A stretch of DNA of 64,000 bases from Casp-actino8 sp964513215 (lineage in GTDB: Bacteria; Actinomycetota; Acidimicrobiia; Acidimicrobiales; Ilumatobacteraceae), in the NCBI GenBank assembly GCA_964513215.1, contig CAZELU010000004.1, forward strand, positions 16,476 to 80,475. The letters are read 5' to 3'. The notes beneath the pieces were generated by a model. It was not told the origin of the DNA and searched no databases. It saw nothing but the letters and a program-made list of their open reading frames with translations. A program made the translations under genes and the position numbers. Within the stretch, counting starts at the first letter, position 1. Every line of letters starts with the position of its first letter. This document shows positions 36,517 through 46,870 of the stretch, piece after piece.

Positions 36517-37314
36517 ATGTCACGTCTCTCGGGAAAAGTCGCTCTGGTCACCGGTGCGGCGTCAGGAATCGGTCTGGCCACCACACGTCGACTGCTCGAC
36601 GATGGCGCCTTGGTGGTAGCGGGCGACATCGACGAAGCCGGCTTGGCGGCCATCTCGCCCAAGACCTCGTCCGAAAAGTTGGTCACGGCCCGGTGCGACG
36701 TCACGCAAGAGATCGACGTCGAGAACCTGGCTTCCCTCGCGGTCTCGCATTTCGGTGGCCTCGACATCGCGATCGCCAACGCGGGAGCCGGCGGCTACGC
36801 ACTTCTCACCGAACATCCCCTCGGTGAATGGCAACGCATCATCGACCTCTGTCTGACCGGCGTGTTCCTCACCGTGAAACACAGCGGCGCGGTCATGCGC
36901 GACAACGGCTCCATCGTCACGGTGGCTTCGCTCAACGCCATCCAGCCCAGCCGCGGCATGGCCGCGTACTGCACCGCCAAGGCCGGCGTGGCCATGCTCT
37001 CGCGAGTCGCAGCAATGGAACTGGGGCCGCGTGGCATCCGCGTCAACACCGTGGCCCCGGGTCTGGTACAGACGAATGCCACCGGAACCTTCTTCGCCAT
37101 CCCCCCGATCGTCGACGAGTTCGCCGAGAACGCTCCGCTCGGGCGTTACGCGTCACCCGACGAAATCGCCTCGGTGATCGCGTTCCTCGCGAGCGACGAT
37201 TCGTCGTACATGAGCGCTTCGTTCTTGTCGATCGACGGTGGCGGCAACACCGGTCGTTATCCGAATCTGCCGGCGATCTTCGAGCAGATCGGGCTTCAGT
37301 CGCCTTCGACCTGA
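36517..37314 (+). CDS. Short-chain dehydrogenase/reductase
   Basis: 265 residues, classical SDR: TGAASGIGLATT cofactor loop, Asp in GDIDEAGL (suggesting NAD preference), IANAGAGGY, catalytic Ser in VASLNAIQPSRG, and Tyr-x3-Lys in YCTAKAGVAML. The substrate is unknown. It is 9 nt after menE on the same strand and could share its transcript, but nothing ties it to quinone synthesis. The 3' end overlaps the convergent corC-like gene by 19 nt. Confidence 0.9.
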   Translation: MSRLSGKVALVTGAASGIGLATTRRLLDDGALVVAGDIDEAGLAAISPKTSSEKLVTARCDVTQEIDVENLASLAVSHFGGLDIAIANAGAGGYALLTEHPLGEWQRIIDLCLTGVFLTVKHSGAVMRDNGSIVTVASLNAIQPSRGMAAYCTAKAGVAMLSRVAAMELGPRGIRVNTVAPGLVQTNATGTFFAIPPIVDEFAENAPLGRYASPDEIASVIAFLASDDSSYMSASFLSIDGGGNTGRYPNLPAIFEQIGLQSPST

Positions 37315-38582
37315 GCCTCGATCAGAGAAACGCGAACCTTTCGGATTCGGCGTCCTTCCAACTCCGACACGGTGAAGCGCCAGCCTTCGAAGTCGACGTG
37401 TTCGCCGACCACCGGCACGTGCTCGAGTGTTCCGAAGATGAATCCACCGATCGAGTCCCACTCCTCGTCAGGAATGCTGGTGGAGAGGCGATCGTTCACG
37501 TCACCGACGCTCGTGGCCCCGTCGACCATGAAATCGCCGTTGGGTAGTGCCGTGATGTCGACGTCTTCGTCGTCGTACTCGTCGGCGATCTCTCCCACGA
37601 GTTCTTCGAGGCAGTCTTCGAGCGTGATGAGCCCGGTGATCGAGCCGTACTCGTCGGCCACGACCGCCAAATGAAATTTGTTGGCTTGCATCTCGCGCAT
37701 GAGCTTCGAGACGGGTTTGTTCTCGGGAACCACCACGACTCGGCGCATCTGAGCCGACACCGGGTTGGATCCCCCGCTCGATCGCTCGAGACGCACGAGA
37801 TCCTTCATGAAGGCGATACCGATCACGTCGTCGTCATCGTTGATGACCGGCAGACGAGAGAAGCCGTGTTCGATCGACACACCGATCGCAGCATCGATCG
37901 TGGTCGACTGATGGACCGTCACCATGTCGGGTAGTGGGACCATGATTTCACGGGCCACCGTGTCCCCGAATTCGATCACCGACTCGATGAGATCGCGCTC
38001 ATGTTTTTCGATCACCTCTTCGATGGCGGCCGCCTCGACGACGCCCAGGAACTCCTGCTCCTTCACGAACGGTCCTTCTTCGAGCCCCTTGCCCTTCACA
38101 ATGACGTTGGTGAGGCGAATGAGTCCGCGTGAGATGAGACGAAGGGGTGGGAACCGAACGAGCACGCGGATGCCGCGGGCCGACATGAGCGCCGCGCGCT
38201 CCGAGAACAAAACGGCGTAGGTCTTGGGCACCGCTTCGGCCAACACGAAGAACACGAGCACATTGGCAACCACACCGACTGCGACACCCACCGGACCGAA
38301 GGCCCGGGACGTGATCACACCGGTGAGCGTGGCCTGAACCGTCTGACAGATGTTCACGGTGAGGAGCAGCGGATTGACCCATTTCTCCGGTTCTTCGATG
38401 AGATCGATGAGTGCGCGACCCTGACGAGGGCGTCTCTCGGCCAGTGCGGCCGCCTTGGGCTTGGTCATGCGCGACAGACCCATCTCGGCCACGGCCAAGA
38501 AGATCAAAACGAAGAGAAGCAGTATCACCACGAGCAGAAGCAGCCAGTCGAGGCTGGTGAAGGCGGCGATGAGTCCGGTCAC
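37296..38582 (-). CDS. CNNM/CorC-family membrane protein with CBS domains
   Basis: 428 residues, UPF0053/hemolysin-C-like. The N-terminal CNNM/DUF21 domain has three to four transmembrane segments (WLLLLVVILLLFVLIFLAVAEM; PLLLTVNICQTVQATL; VGVAVGVVANVLVFFVLAEAVPKTYAVL). A CBS pair follows (IMVPLPDMVTVHQSTTIDAA, FHLAVVADEYGSITGLITLEDCLEELVGEI), then the C-terminal CorC_HlyC domain. The family is linked to Mg/Co transport. GTG start 38582 overlaps the ybeY stop; phoH-ybeY-corC is a common conserved order. Confidence 0.92.
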   Translation of the reverse strand: MTGLIAAFTSLDWLLLLVVILLLFVLIFLAVAEMGLSRMTKPKAAALAERRPRQGRALIDLIEEPEKWVNPLLLTVNICQTVQATLTGVITSRAFGPVGVAVGVVANVLVFFVLAEAVPKTYAVLFSERAALMSARGIRVLVRFPPLRLISRGLIRLTNVIVKGKGLEEGPFVKEQEFLGVVEAAAIEEVIEKHERDLIESVIEFGDTVAREIMVPLPDMVTVHQSTTIDAAIGVSIEHGFSRLPVINDDDDVIGIAFMKDLVRLERSSGGSNPVSAQMRRVVVVPENKPVSKLMREMQANKFHLAVVADEYGSITGLITLEDCLEELVGEIADEYDDEDVDITALPNGDFMVDGATSVGDVNDRLSTSIPDEEWDSIGGFIFGTLEHVPVVGEHVDFEGWRFTVSELEGRRIRKVRVSLIEAQVEGD

Positions 38583-39168
38583 GGCATGTCCTGTCGAAAG
38601 CGGCTCGGCACCGGGCCGTTCCAGTGAAGTTCGGTCAAAAGGGCGCGTTCACGCGCCCACATTCGGTTGCGCTCGTCGTCGGTGGCGTGATCCCAGCCGA
38701 GGACGTGCAAGATGCCGTGAACCACGAGCAACGCGAATTCGTCATCGAGGTTTCCGGCGTGTGTATCGGCCTGACGAGCCGCCACTTCGGGACAGATCAC
38801 GACGTCACCCAACAGGAGCGGAAGATCGCCACGGTCGACCGGTGAACGATCAGGGGCACGCGAGCCGCCCGACGGACCGGCCACCACGTCGACGACCTCG
38901 CCGCCGTCGATCGGGAACGACAACACGTCGGTCGAACCGTCAGCACCCATGTGTTCGCGGTTGAGTTCGGCCATGTCGGCCTCGGCGATGAAGAAGATGC
39001 TCAGCTCGGTTCCACCGCGCACTCCTTCGGCGGACAAAACCTTTCGCGCCAAGTCCTGCCAACGCGACACATCGACTGGCACGACGTCTTGTTCGTCGGC
39101 GCAGAACACCTCGGGGTCGACGTCACCACCGATGCGCGTCTTGCGTCGGAATCGTGGCGGACCGAGAG

Positions 39169-39172
<4 letters not shown>
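38579..39172 (-). CDS. ybeY: Endoribonuclease YbeY
   Basis: Metal-dependent RNase for 16S rRNA 3' maturation and ribosome quality control. 197 residues; the zinc motif H-x3-H-x5-H is in VVHGILHVLGWDH (residues ~150-162), preceded by TDVLSFPIDGG and LGDVVICPEVAARQA. The N-terminal ~25 residues and an insert after DGGEVVDVVAGP are longer than in typical YbeY. GTG 39172 overlaps the phoH stop, so translation is coupled. Confidence 0.95.
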
Positions 39173-40128
<956 letters not shown>

Positions 40129-40466
40129 CGTGGAGTGTCGGGCGTGGGCCCATGGCGGTCACGCTAGCCGACCGAACGGGGGCCGGCTACCACGACGGCT
40201 CGTCGACGCCGAGCCACGCCGAGCGGCTGACCGGACGGCCTCTTGCCCCCATGTGGACGTTGCGTCTACTCTCGGATCTAGCAGGACATCCGTCATCGAA
40301 GAGTTCGGTGCGGGGTCAGGCTGGCGGGAAAGCAAGGAGCGGGGGACTCGGAACCAACGATGGGAGCCAATAGGTGGGCTTCTTCGATCGTTTTTGATTC
40401 TTCGTACTGCGATCCAACGGGCGTGAGCCCTCAGCAGAACAACGAACACATCGGGAAAGGAATGCA
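40129..40466. other. Intergenic spacer before the contractile-system operon
   Basis: 338 nt with no convincing reading frame. It must hold the divergent promoters of phoH (minus) and the sheath operon (plus). The plus-strand part from ~40320 is purine-rich (GGCGGGAAAGCAAGGAGCGG and onward) and ends with a perfect GNRA-capped hairpin GGGC-GTGA-GCCC at 40419-40430. A ribosome-binding sequence GGGAAAGG lies at 40453-40460, 7 nt before the sheath GTG. A structured leader is possible but unproven. Confidence 0.6.
40243..40272 (+). promoter_or_regulatory. Candidate sigma-70-type promoter for the contractile-system operon
   Basis: TTGCCC at 40243-40248 and TACTCT at 40267-40272 are separated by 18 nt. 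They match the TTGACA and TATAAT consensus partly. A transcript starting near 40279 would carry a leader of about 190 nt before the sheath gene. This is pattern inspection only. Confidence 0.3.
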
Positions 40467-42023
40467 GTGCCGTCTTATTTGACCCCAGGCGTGTACGTCG
40501 AAGAAGTCCCGTCAGGTCAGGCCACGCTGTCAGCGGGTCTCACTGCGGTTGCTGCCTTCGTCGGATTCACCGCCGACTATCCGAAGGACGATCCGAGCGA
40601 CCCCCAGGGTCTGAAGCCTCGCCTCGTCACGAGTTGGACGCAGTACGAGTCGCTGTACGGCGGCTTCACGCCGGGAGCGATGCTCCCCCACTCGGTCTAC
40701 GGCTTCTTCAACAACGGTGGCGGCTTGGCCTACATCGTTCGCGTCGCTCACCGTGCTCCGTCCGACAAGCCGGGACAGCTCGCCCTGCCCGCTGTCGACC
40801 GCGCCCTCGGTCAGCCGCTCGAAATCCAGAGCGTCGGCCCGGCCGACGGTCTCTCGGTCACCATCGAGCCCGGTTCGCCGGTCGATGAGAAAGAAGCTCC
40901 CAAGTTCAACCTCGTGGTGAACGAGGGCGGCAAGGAGATCGAGCGCTTCGATGACGTCTCGCTGGCCGATGTGGCCAAGACCGTGAGCGGCAAGTCGAAG
41001 CGAATCAAGGTCGAGTCGAAGGTCGATCTGAAGTCGCTCGCCGACCTCTCGCTCGCCAACATCAAGACCGGCCTCTACTCCATCACTCCCGCACCGGCTG
41101 TTCCGGTCGAAGTGAAGTCCAAGCACTTCGCAGGGAGCGAAACCGAGCGCACCGGCATCAACGGTCTCGTGATCGCCGACGAGGTCACCATGGTCATGGT
41201 GCCCGACTTGATCACCGCCGCCACCAAGGCCGACGGCTCGCTCGATCTCGGCATGTGGAAGGCCGTTCAGACGGCGCTCATCACTCACTGCGAGGGCCAG
41301 GCCAACCGCATGGCCATCCTCGACGCGCCTCCGGGCATGTCGCCGCAGCAGGTGAAGGAGTGGCGCTCGAACGTCGCCATGTACGACTCGGCTTTCGCCG
41401 CGTTCTACTACCCGTGGATCCGCGTCGACAATCCGGCCAGCACCGGTCCGGCCGACACCACCATCCTCGTTCCGCCCTCGGGTCACGTGGCCGGAATCTG
41501 GAGCCGTGTCGACGACACCCGTGGCGTCTGGAAGGCCCCGGCCAACGAGGTCGTCCGTGGCGTTCTCTCCACCGAGATCGACATCACCAAGGGCGAGCAG
41601 GCTCTGCTCAACCCGATCGGCATCAACTGCATCCGTCCGTTCGGCACGCGCGGCATCCGCGTGTGGGGCGCTCGCACCCTCTCGTCGAACACAGACTGGA
41701 CGTACATCAACGTCCGCCGTCTGTTCAACATGATCGAGACCGCGATCATGGAGGGAACGCAGTTCGCCGTGTTCGAGCCCAACGACCAGAAGCTCTGGGA
41801 AGGCCTCAAGCGCACCATCTCCGCATTCCTTCGCGGTTTGTGGCGTGACGGTGCCCTCTTCGGCGCAACGGCCGAGCAGGCGTTCTTCGTCAAGTGCGAC
41901 TCCGAGACCAACCCGCCCGATTCCATCGATCAGGGCAAGGTCATCGTCGAAGTGGGCATCGCTCCGGTGAAGCCCGCCGAATTCGTCATCTTCCGAATCA
42001 GCCAGCTGCGTCAGGCAGCCTGA
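40467..42023 (+). CDS. Contractile tail sheath protein
   Basis: Forms the contractile outer cylinder. 518 residues. N-terminal signature YLTPGVYVEEVPSG, then SVYGFFNNGGGLAYIVRV; the C-terminal half holds the conserved sheath core: PPSGHVAGIWSRVDDTRGVWKAPAN, LNPIGINCIRPFGTRGIRVWGART, TYINVRRLFNMIETAIMEGTQF and a C-terminal strand ending FRISQLRQAA. It matches the eCIS/Afp2-4 and phage sheath family. Only one sheath gene is present, where Afp/PVC have three. The start is GTG 40467 with GGGAAAGG upstream. First gene of the operon. Confidence 0.95.
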   Translation: MPSYLTPGVYVEEVPSGQATLSAGLTAVAAFVGFTADYPKDDPSDPQGLKPRLVTSWTQYESLYGGFTPGAMLPHSVYGFFNNGGGLAYIVRVAHRAPSDKPGQLALPAVDRALGQPLEIQSVGPADGLSVTIEPGSPVDEKEAPKFNLVVNEGGKEIERFDDVSLADVAKTVSGKSKRIKVESKVDLKSLADLSLANIKTGLYSITPAPAVPVEVKSKHFAGSETERTGINGLVIADEVTMVMVPDLITAATKADGSLDLGMWKAVQTALITHCEGQANRMAILDAPPGMSPQQVKEWRSNVAMYDSAFAAFYYPWIRVDNPASTGPADTTILVPPSGHVAGIWSRVDDTRGVWKAPANEVVRGVLSTEIDITKGEQALLNPIGINCIRPFGTRGIRVWGARTLSSNTDWTYINVRRLFNMIETAIMEGTQFAVFEPNDQKLWEGLKRTISAFLRGLWRDGALFGATAEQAFFVKCDSETNPPDSIDQGKVIVEVGIAPVKPAEFVIFRISQLRQAA

Positions 42024-42043
42024 CCCCGAAAGGACCATGAACC

Positions 42044-42477
42044 ATGGCAAACGATCATGATCTCGAATTTCTCGGATCTCAGTTCGCCCTCGAACTCGAG
42101 GGTGTCGAGCTGGCCCGCTTCACTGGCTGCAGCGGTCTGAGCTACACGACTGAGGTCGTCGAGTACCAGGACACCGTCGGCGGAAAGATCGTGATCCGGA
42201 AGCGTCCGGGTCGCACCAAGTACGACGACATCGTGTTGAAGCGCGGCCTCTCGGCCGACAGCGCGATCATCGACTGGCACCAGAAGGTGCTCGAAGGGAC
42301 CGTCGAGCGAACCAACGGCTCGATCGTCATCTACGACGCCGCCGGTGAAGAAGTCGGCCGCTGGAACTTCGAGAACGGCTGGCCCTCCAAGTGGAGCGCC
42401 TCCGACCTCGATGCCGGCACCGACGATGTGATGATCGAAGAATTGACCATCAGCCACGAAGGACTCTTCAAGGCCTG

Positions 42478-42478
<1 letters not shown>
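42044..42478 (+). CDS. Inner tube protein (gp19/Hcp-like)
   Basis: 144 residues, T4 gp19/Afp1-like tube subunit that stacks as hexamers inside the sheath. Diagnostic segments: FALELEGVELARFTGCSGL, EVVEYQDTVGGKIVIRKRPGRTKYDDIVLKRG, IIDWHQKVLEGTVERTNGSIVIYD and a C-terminal EELTISHEGLFKA. Because it follows the sheath gene directly and has no extensions, it is the better candidate for the main tube protein than the second tube-type gene. The stop overlaps the next ATG (TGATG). Confidence 0.92.
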
Positions 42479-43013
<535 letters not shown>

Positions 43014-43014
<1 letters not shown>

Positions 43015-43190
43015 TGGAGCTCTACCCAGAGGATGCTCTGTGGGACGAGGTCGTGTACCTCGCGTACCACATCCACTGGGATCTCGACCGCCTGCTCGAC
43101 TTGCAGCACGCCGACCGGGTGAACCTCGTCGAACGAGTGGCTTCACTCAATCGACGTGCACTCGACGAAGCCAAGAAGTTGCTCGCCTAG
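43014..43190 (+). CDS. Small DUF6760-type CIS protein
   Basis: 58 residues. ATG 43014 overlaps the previous stop (TGATG) and it ends at TAG 43190. The sequence MELYPEDALWDEVVYLAYH, then HWDLDRLLDLQHADRVNLV and EKIN-like VASLNRRA, matches the short helical protein that sits between tube genes in many eCIS loci (DUF6760; position like Afp6). Its exact role in assembly is unsettled. Its presence is a strong sign that the locus is an eCIS-type system rather than a prophage tail. Confidence 0.85.
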
Positions 43191-43211
43191 ACCCCGGTCA
43201 GGAAATGAGCG

Positions 43212-43910
43212 ATGGCGAAATTCGATTCCTTCTACGCAGCGAACCCCACGTCGGCGACTTTCGTCGTCGAAGTTGACGGTCGCCCACTCGGTCAGTTCCG
43301 CGAGGCATCCGGCCTCTCCGTGACGGTCGAGGTGGAAGAGGTCGTCGAGGGTGGACAGAACTTCCACACGCACAAACTCCCGGGGCGCTTCACTTTCACC
43401 AATGTGACCTTGCGCCGCGGACTCACCGAAGACAACGGCCTGATCGCCTGGATCGACGAAGTCACCGCCGGTGGTTTCGAGAAGAAGGGCAAGAAACTCA
43501 AGCGCAACACCGTGGCGATCATTCTCATGAGTGCCGACGGCAAGCGTTTGCGGACGTGGACGCTGCAAGAAGCCTTCCCCGTGTCGTGGAAGGGCCCCGA
43601 CTTCTCGCTCGCCAGCGATGACTTCCTGGTCGAAGAGGTGGAGATCGCCCACCACGGATTCACCGTCGCCAACGGCAAGGCGCCGACGGGCAAGAAGCCG
43701 TCGAAGAAAGGCAAGAAGCCCAAGAGGCCTCAGACGACCAAGAACAAGTCGACCAAGCCCAAGAAGCCGGCGAAGAAGAAGGCGCCGGCCAAGAAGGCTC
43801 CCGCGAAGAAGGCGCCGGCCAAGAAGCCGGCCGCCAAGAAGCAGCCCGGCTACATGAAGTCGACTGCCTCGTCTCGGGCGAAGCAGAAGCCACCGGCGAA
43901 GAAGCGCTGA
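43212..43910 (+). CDS. Second tube-type protein with histone-like Lys/Ala/Pro tail
   Basis: 232 residues. Residues 1-155 form a gp19-like tube domain (FVVEVDGRPLGQFREASGLSV, HKLPGRFTFTNVTLRRGLT, IAWIDEVTAGG, VEEVEIAHHGF), equivalent to Afp5, a tube-initiator or baseplate-proximal ring. Residues ~157-232 are a lysine-rich tail with repeated AKKAP units (about four), similar in style to histone H1 and mycobacterial HupB tails. Known tube proteins lack this. The tail could bind nucleic acid, cargo, or the acidic protein encoded just upstream. Start ATG 43212 follows a GGTCAGGAAATG context. Confidence 0.9.
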   Translation: MAKFDSFYAANPTSATFVVEVDGRPLGQFREASGLSVTVEVEEVVEGGQNFHTHKLPGRFTFTNVTLRRGLTEDNGLIAWIDEVTAGGFEKKGKKLKRNTVAIILMSADGKRLRTWTLQEAFPVSWKGPDFSLASDDFLVEEVEIAHHGFTVANGKAPTGKKPSKKGKKPKRPQTTKNKSTKPKKPAKKKAPAKKAPAKKAPAKKPAAKKQPGYMKSTASSRAKQKPPAKKR

Positions 43911-43913
43911 CCC

Positions 43914-46213
43914 ATGACCGACGACACCACCTCTTCCTCCCTACCGCTGCGCCGCATCACGCGATCGGCTCGCATCGTGTCGTCGTCACACCTGACGACG
44001 CGCCCGCGCATCGGTCGCCTCGCGTCGAGCACTCAGATGCTCGCCAACAGCCTTGGTCGACCGTCCACAGTTCGCCGTTCGATCAGCGAAGCGGCTCCGG
44101 TGAAGTATCCGTCGTGGTTGTTGCCTTCCATGGCCGGACGCACCGACGGTCTCGACCAATGGCGCGATCGTGACCTCATTGCAATTCGTCGGGCGCGCAG
44201 CAAGAACCGAGTGGTTCGACAAGTCCCGCCGCGGGGTCTCCCGATGGCCTCTCATGCTCGAGGTCGCGGCCGTTTGGGCGAACAAGTCGCGCCGTCATCG
44301 ATCGCGCGCCGACTGCAACCGGTGCGACGTACACCGACACCCAACGACGCCCATGCGAGTAACACCCAGTTCTCCGCCGTGCGTCCGGCGACGCCTCGAC
44401 CACCACGCGCCCGCCGACTCGCCTTGCCTCCAGGCAAGTCGGGCGATCGCGAGGGTCCAGCCGGTCCACGCGGTTCACTGGCATTCGGACGTCATGCCTC
44501 GTTGCCATTAGTGGCGACGGCTCGTCGTGCCGCCTCCGAAAGCGCCGAGCCTCGCTCGTTCTCGGCTCCGATGCCCCGCATCACCGAGACCCGGCGTCGT
44601 CGTGGCACGTCGTCGCAGCGCCGCAACGAGAGTCGGGCCACGCGTCGTCGCAACAACCCGACCCAGAGCGACAAGTCGGCGTCACGCCCCAACAGCACCG
44701 GTGAGATTTCATCGTTGCGTCGCGAACGCCCCGAGTGGACGAGTTTTTCCAACGCCTCGAGCACTGAAACCTCAACCGCTGCCGCCGGTCGCGAAAGCAA
44801 CCGAACGACGAGTGACCGAACCGCAAGTGATCGAACCGCGAGTGACCGAACAACGAACGAAGTGTCGACGACGTCCTCCACCGTGGCGCCGAGGACGTTC
44901 GCGGCAACGACACCCCGGGTAACAACACCCGATCAGTCGACGCGAACAGCGGTGACCGCGCGTCGCTCTCGATCGAACGATCGTCGCTCGGGACTGGTCC
45001 GCCGGAGCACCGCCCGTCCAGTTCAGTCCTTCACCCCGGGCTGGCGGCGAGTCGCCGGCGTACCCGAAACGACGTTGCCGACTCATGACGAGTCTCTGCG
45101 CCGTTCATCGGCGCGGGAGTCGACCCTCGCCGAACGAGTTGCTCAACTCGCCGATCCGTCCAACACACCGCGCACGGCTCCGGGCGCGCTGGTGAGGCGG
45201 TCACCCGTCGCCGGTTCGATGTTCTCGCTGGCCGCCGCCGTGGCCTCGGCGCAGACGGCGAACTCACGAACGGCATCGAACACAAGCGCACCAACGGCAT
45301 CCCCGTCACCGGAGAAGCGGACGGCCGAAAATCTTCGTCGATCGAGTGTCGGCACTTCATGGAGATCGACCCTGCCGTCAACACCCGCAGCGTCAACACG
45401 TGCGCCGGCAACACGTGCGTCGTCAACTTCGTCAACGCATGCGTCAGGCACACTTTCCCCGCGAGCGACAGCGGCACCACTGTGGCGCCGAGCGCAACAG
45501 AACATGGACGTCGAATCAGCCGCGACGGCGCGCCGCAGCCTGAGCCCCGCGTCACGAACGTCGATTGCATCCTTTGGAACGCGTCCCGGCGACGTGGCCC
45601 GGCGCCGAGAACTGGCCTCGACGTCAGCGGCCCGTCGGCCCGAGTTGCGTCGTCAAACTGCCGCACTCGGAGCCCGTCGCTCCCCCAGCATCGATCGTCT
45701 CCTCGACTCGGCCTCACCCATCCGACGTTCGGCACTCGTCGTCGCGCCGGGCGGTAATGCATCGTCGCCGTTCATCGGCTCCCTCGCGCGAGCAGTGGCA
45801 CGACGTCAGCAGACGGCCGACGNNNNNNNNNNNNNNNNNNNNNNNNNNNNNNNNNNNNNNNNNNNNNNNNNNNNNNNNNNNNNNNNNNNNNNNNNNNNNN
45901 NNNNNNNNNNNNNNNNNNNNNNTCATCTCCCGTGCGTCGTTCACCGAGCGGAGCCACTCGCTCGGCGTCGACATCGGGCTCCACGTCGAGTTCGGCGGTC
46001 ATCCGCCGCTCGAATTCGGGCCTGGCTTCGATCGCTCCCGGCCCGATCGCAATCGTCGGAACCGTTTCTGGCGGCAGCGACTCGACCGAATCTTCCTCGG
46101 GCGGTGTGACCACGAGTCAACTTCTCGACCTCATCGACTGGATCAACCGCGTTGTCGATGAACGTCTACGTCTCGAAATGGAACGACGCGGCATGACCGG
46201 AGGTAGGTGGTAG
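43914..46213 (+). CDS. Large Arg/Ser-rich disordered CIS-locus protein, interrupted by a sequence gap
   Basis: ATG 43914 opens 636 visible residues up to the gap at 45823; 96 more follow from 45923 to the TAG at 46211-46213 in another frame, as expected when a gap size is arbitrary. Both sides carry the same motif, [V/L/I/A]-RRS (for example TVRRSIS, LVRRSPV, LRRSSVG, ARRSLSP, IRRSALV, then PVRRSPS, VIRRSNS), so I treat them as one gene. The protein is Ser/Arg/Ala/Thr-rich and disordered. The C-terminal helix LLDLIDWINRVVDERLRLEMERR resembles short C-terminal helices of unassigned eCIS proteins. It could be a scaffold, docking hub or cargo. It lies where a tape measure is not expected. Confidence 0.7.
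45823..45922. other. Assembly gap (100 N)
   Basis: Exactly 100 N, the usual placeholder for a gap of unknown length. It sits inside the low-complexity Arg/Ser-rich gene. The flanking frames differ (codon phase 0 before, 2 after), so the true gap length cannot be 100 if it is one gene. Confidence 0.98.
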
Positions 46214-46215
46214 CG

Positions 46216-46869
46216 ATGGCTATTCAGAAGGCGTATCTGATGACCGAAACCAAGAAGAAAATCGAGTTCATGTTCAACCCACAGGACCTCGAGTTCTCCA
46301 AGACGACGTCATGGAAGTCGAACGACACGCCGGGAAGCAACGCCCCCCAACTCCAGTTCGACAGCGGCGGATCGGTCGAGTTCTCGATCACCGCTCTTTT
46401 CGACTCGACGGCCAACGGAAAGCCGGTCACCAAGATCACCGACGAGCTGTACAAGTTGACGGTCACCGACAAGAGCATCAAAGGCACCAAGGAGGACCGC
46501 AACATGACGCGGCCTCCCTGGGTGCAATTCCACTGGGGCAAGATGCGTTCGTTCAAAGCGGTCGTCACGAAACTCGACTTGAAGTTCACGTACTTCACGG
46601 CCGACGGCACTCCCCTGCGCGCCTCGGCGTCCATGTCATTCCGCCAGTACACCGACGAGAAGAACCTGGCCCCACAGAACCCCACGTCGGGGACCCCAAA
46701 TCCGGGTCAGATTCGCCGCGTCGAGTCGGGTCAGTACCTCGACACCATTGCCGATGACATTTACGGCGATCCCGGCCGATGGAGACTCATCGCCGAAGCC
46801 AACGACATCGACGATCCGCTCGACCTCCCTCCGGGCCGTCGCGTCGTGATCCCAGAGTTGGAAGGCTGA
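46216..46869 (+). CDS. LysM-containing CIS baseplate/tube-end protein (Afp7-like)
   Basis: 217 residues from ATG 46216. Residues 1-155 match the CIS tube-associated domain found before LysM (IEFMFNPQDLEFSKTTSWKS, TRPPWVQFHWGKM, ASMSFRQYTDE). Residues ~165-215 are a LysM module (RRVESGQYLDTIADDIYGDP, WRLIAEANDIDDPLDLPPGRRVVIPEL). In Afp/PVC the equivalent Afp7 joins spike hub and tube. It is 2 nt after the previous stop and 1 nt before the spike gene. Confidence 0.92.
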   Translation: MAIQKAYLMTETKKKIEFMFNPQDLEFSKTTSWKSNDTPGSNAPQLQFDSGGSVEFSITALFDSTANGKPVTKITDELYKLTVTDKSIKGTKEDRNMTRPPWVQFHWGKMRSFKAVVTKLDLKFTYFTADGTPLRASASMSFRQYTDEKNLAPQNPTSGTPNPGQIRRVESGQYLDTIADDIYGDPGRWRLIAEANDIDDPLDLPPGRRVVIPELEG

Positions 46870-46870
46870 C

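Noticed and set aside
40320..40466. Resemblance of GAGCGGGGGAC and downstream bases to the c-di-AMP (ydaO) riboswitch
   Set aside because: The second core block (GGGGTGAATC type) and the closing P1 stem could not be found. The likeness is limited to a G-run and one short segment, so I report only an unassigned leader.
40530..42050. 506-residue open frame antisense to the sheath gene
   Set aside because: It mirrors the sheath gene in a high-GC background, has no family-like content and would conflict with the coupled plus-strand operon.
43914..46109. A single 731-residue frame read straight through the N block
   Set aside because: The frame after the gap in that reading is proline/arginine nonsense, whereas the other frame continues the RRS motif and ends in a sensible helix next to the downstream gene start.
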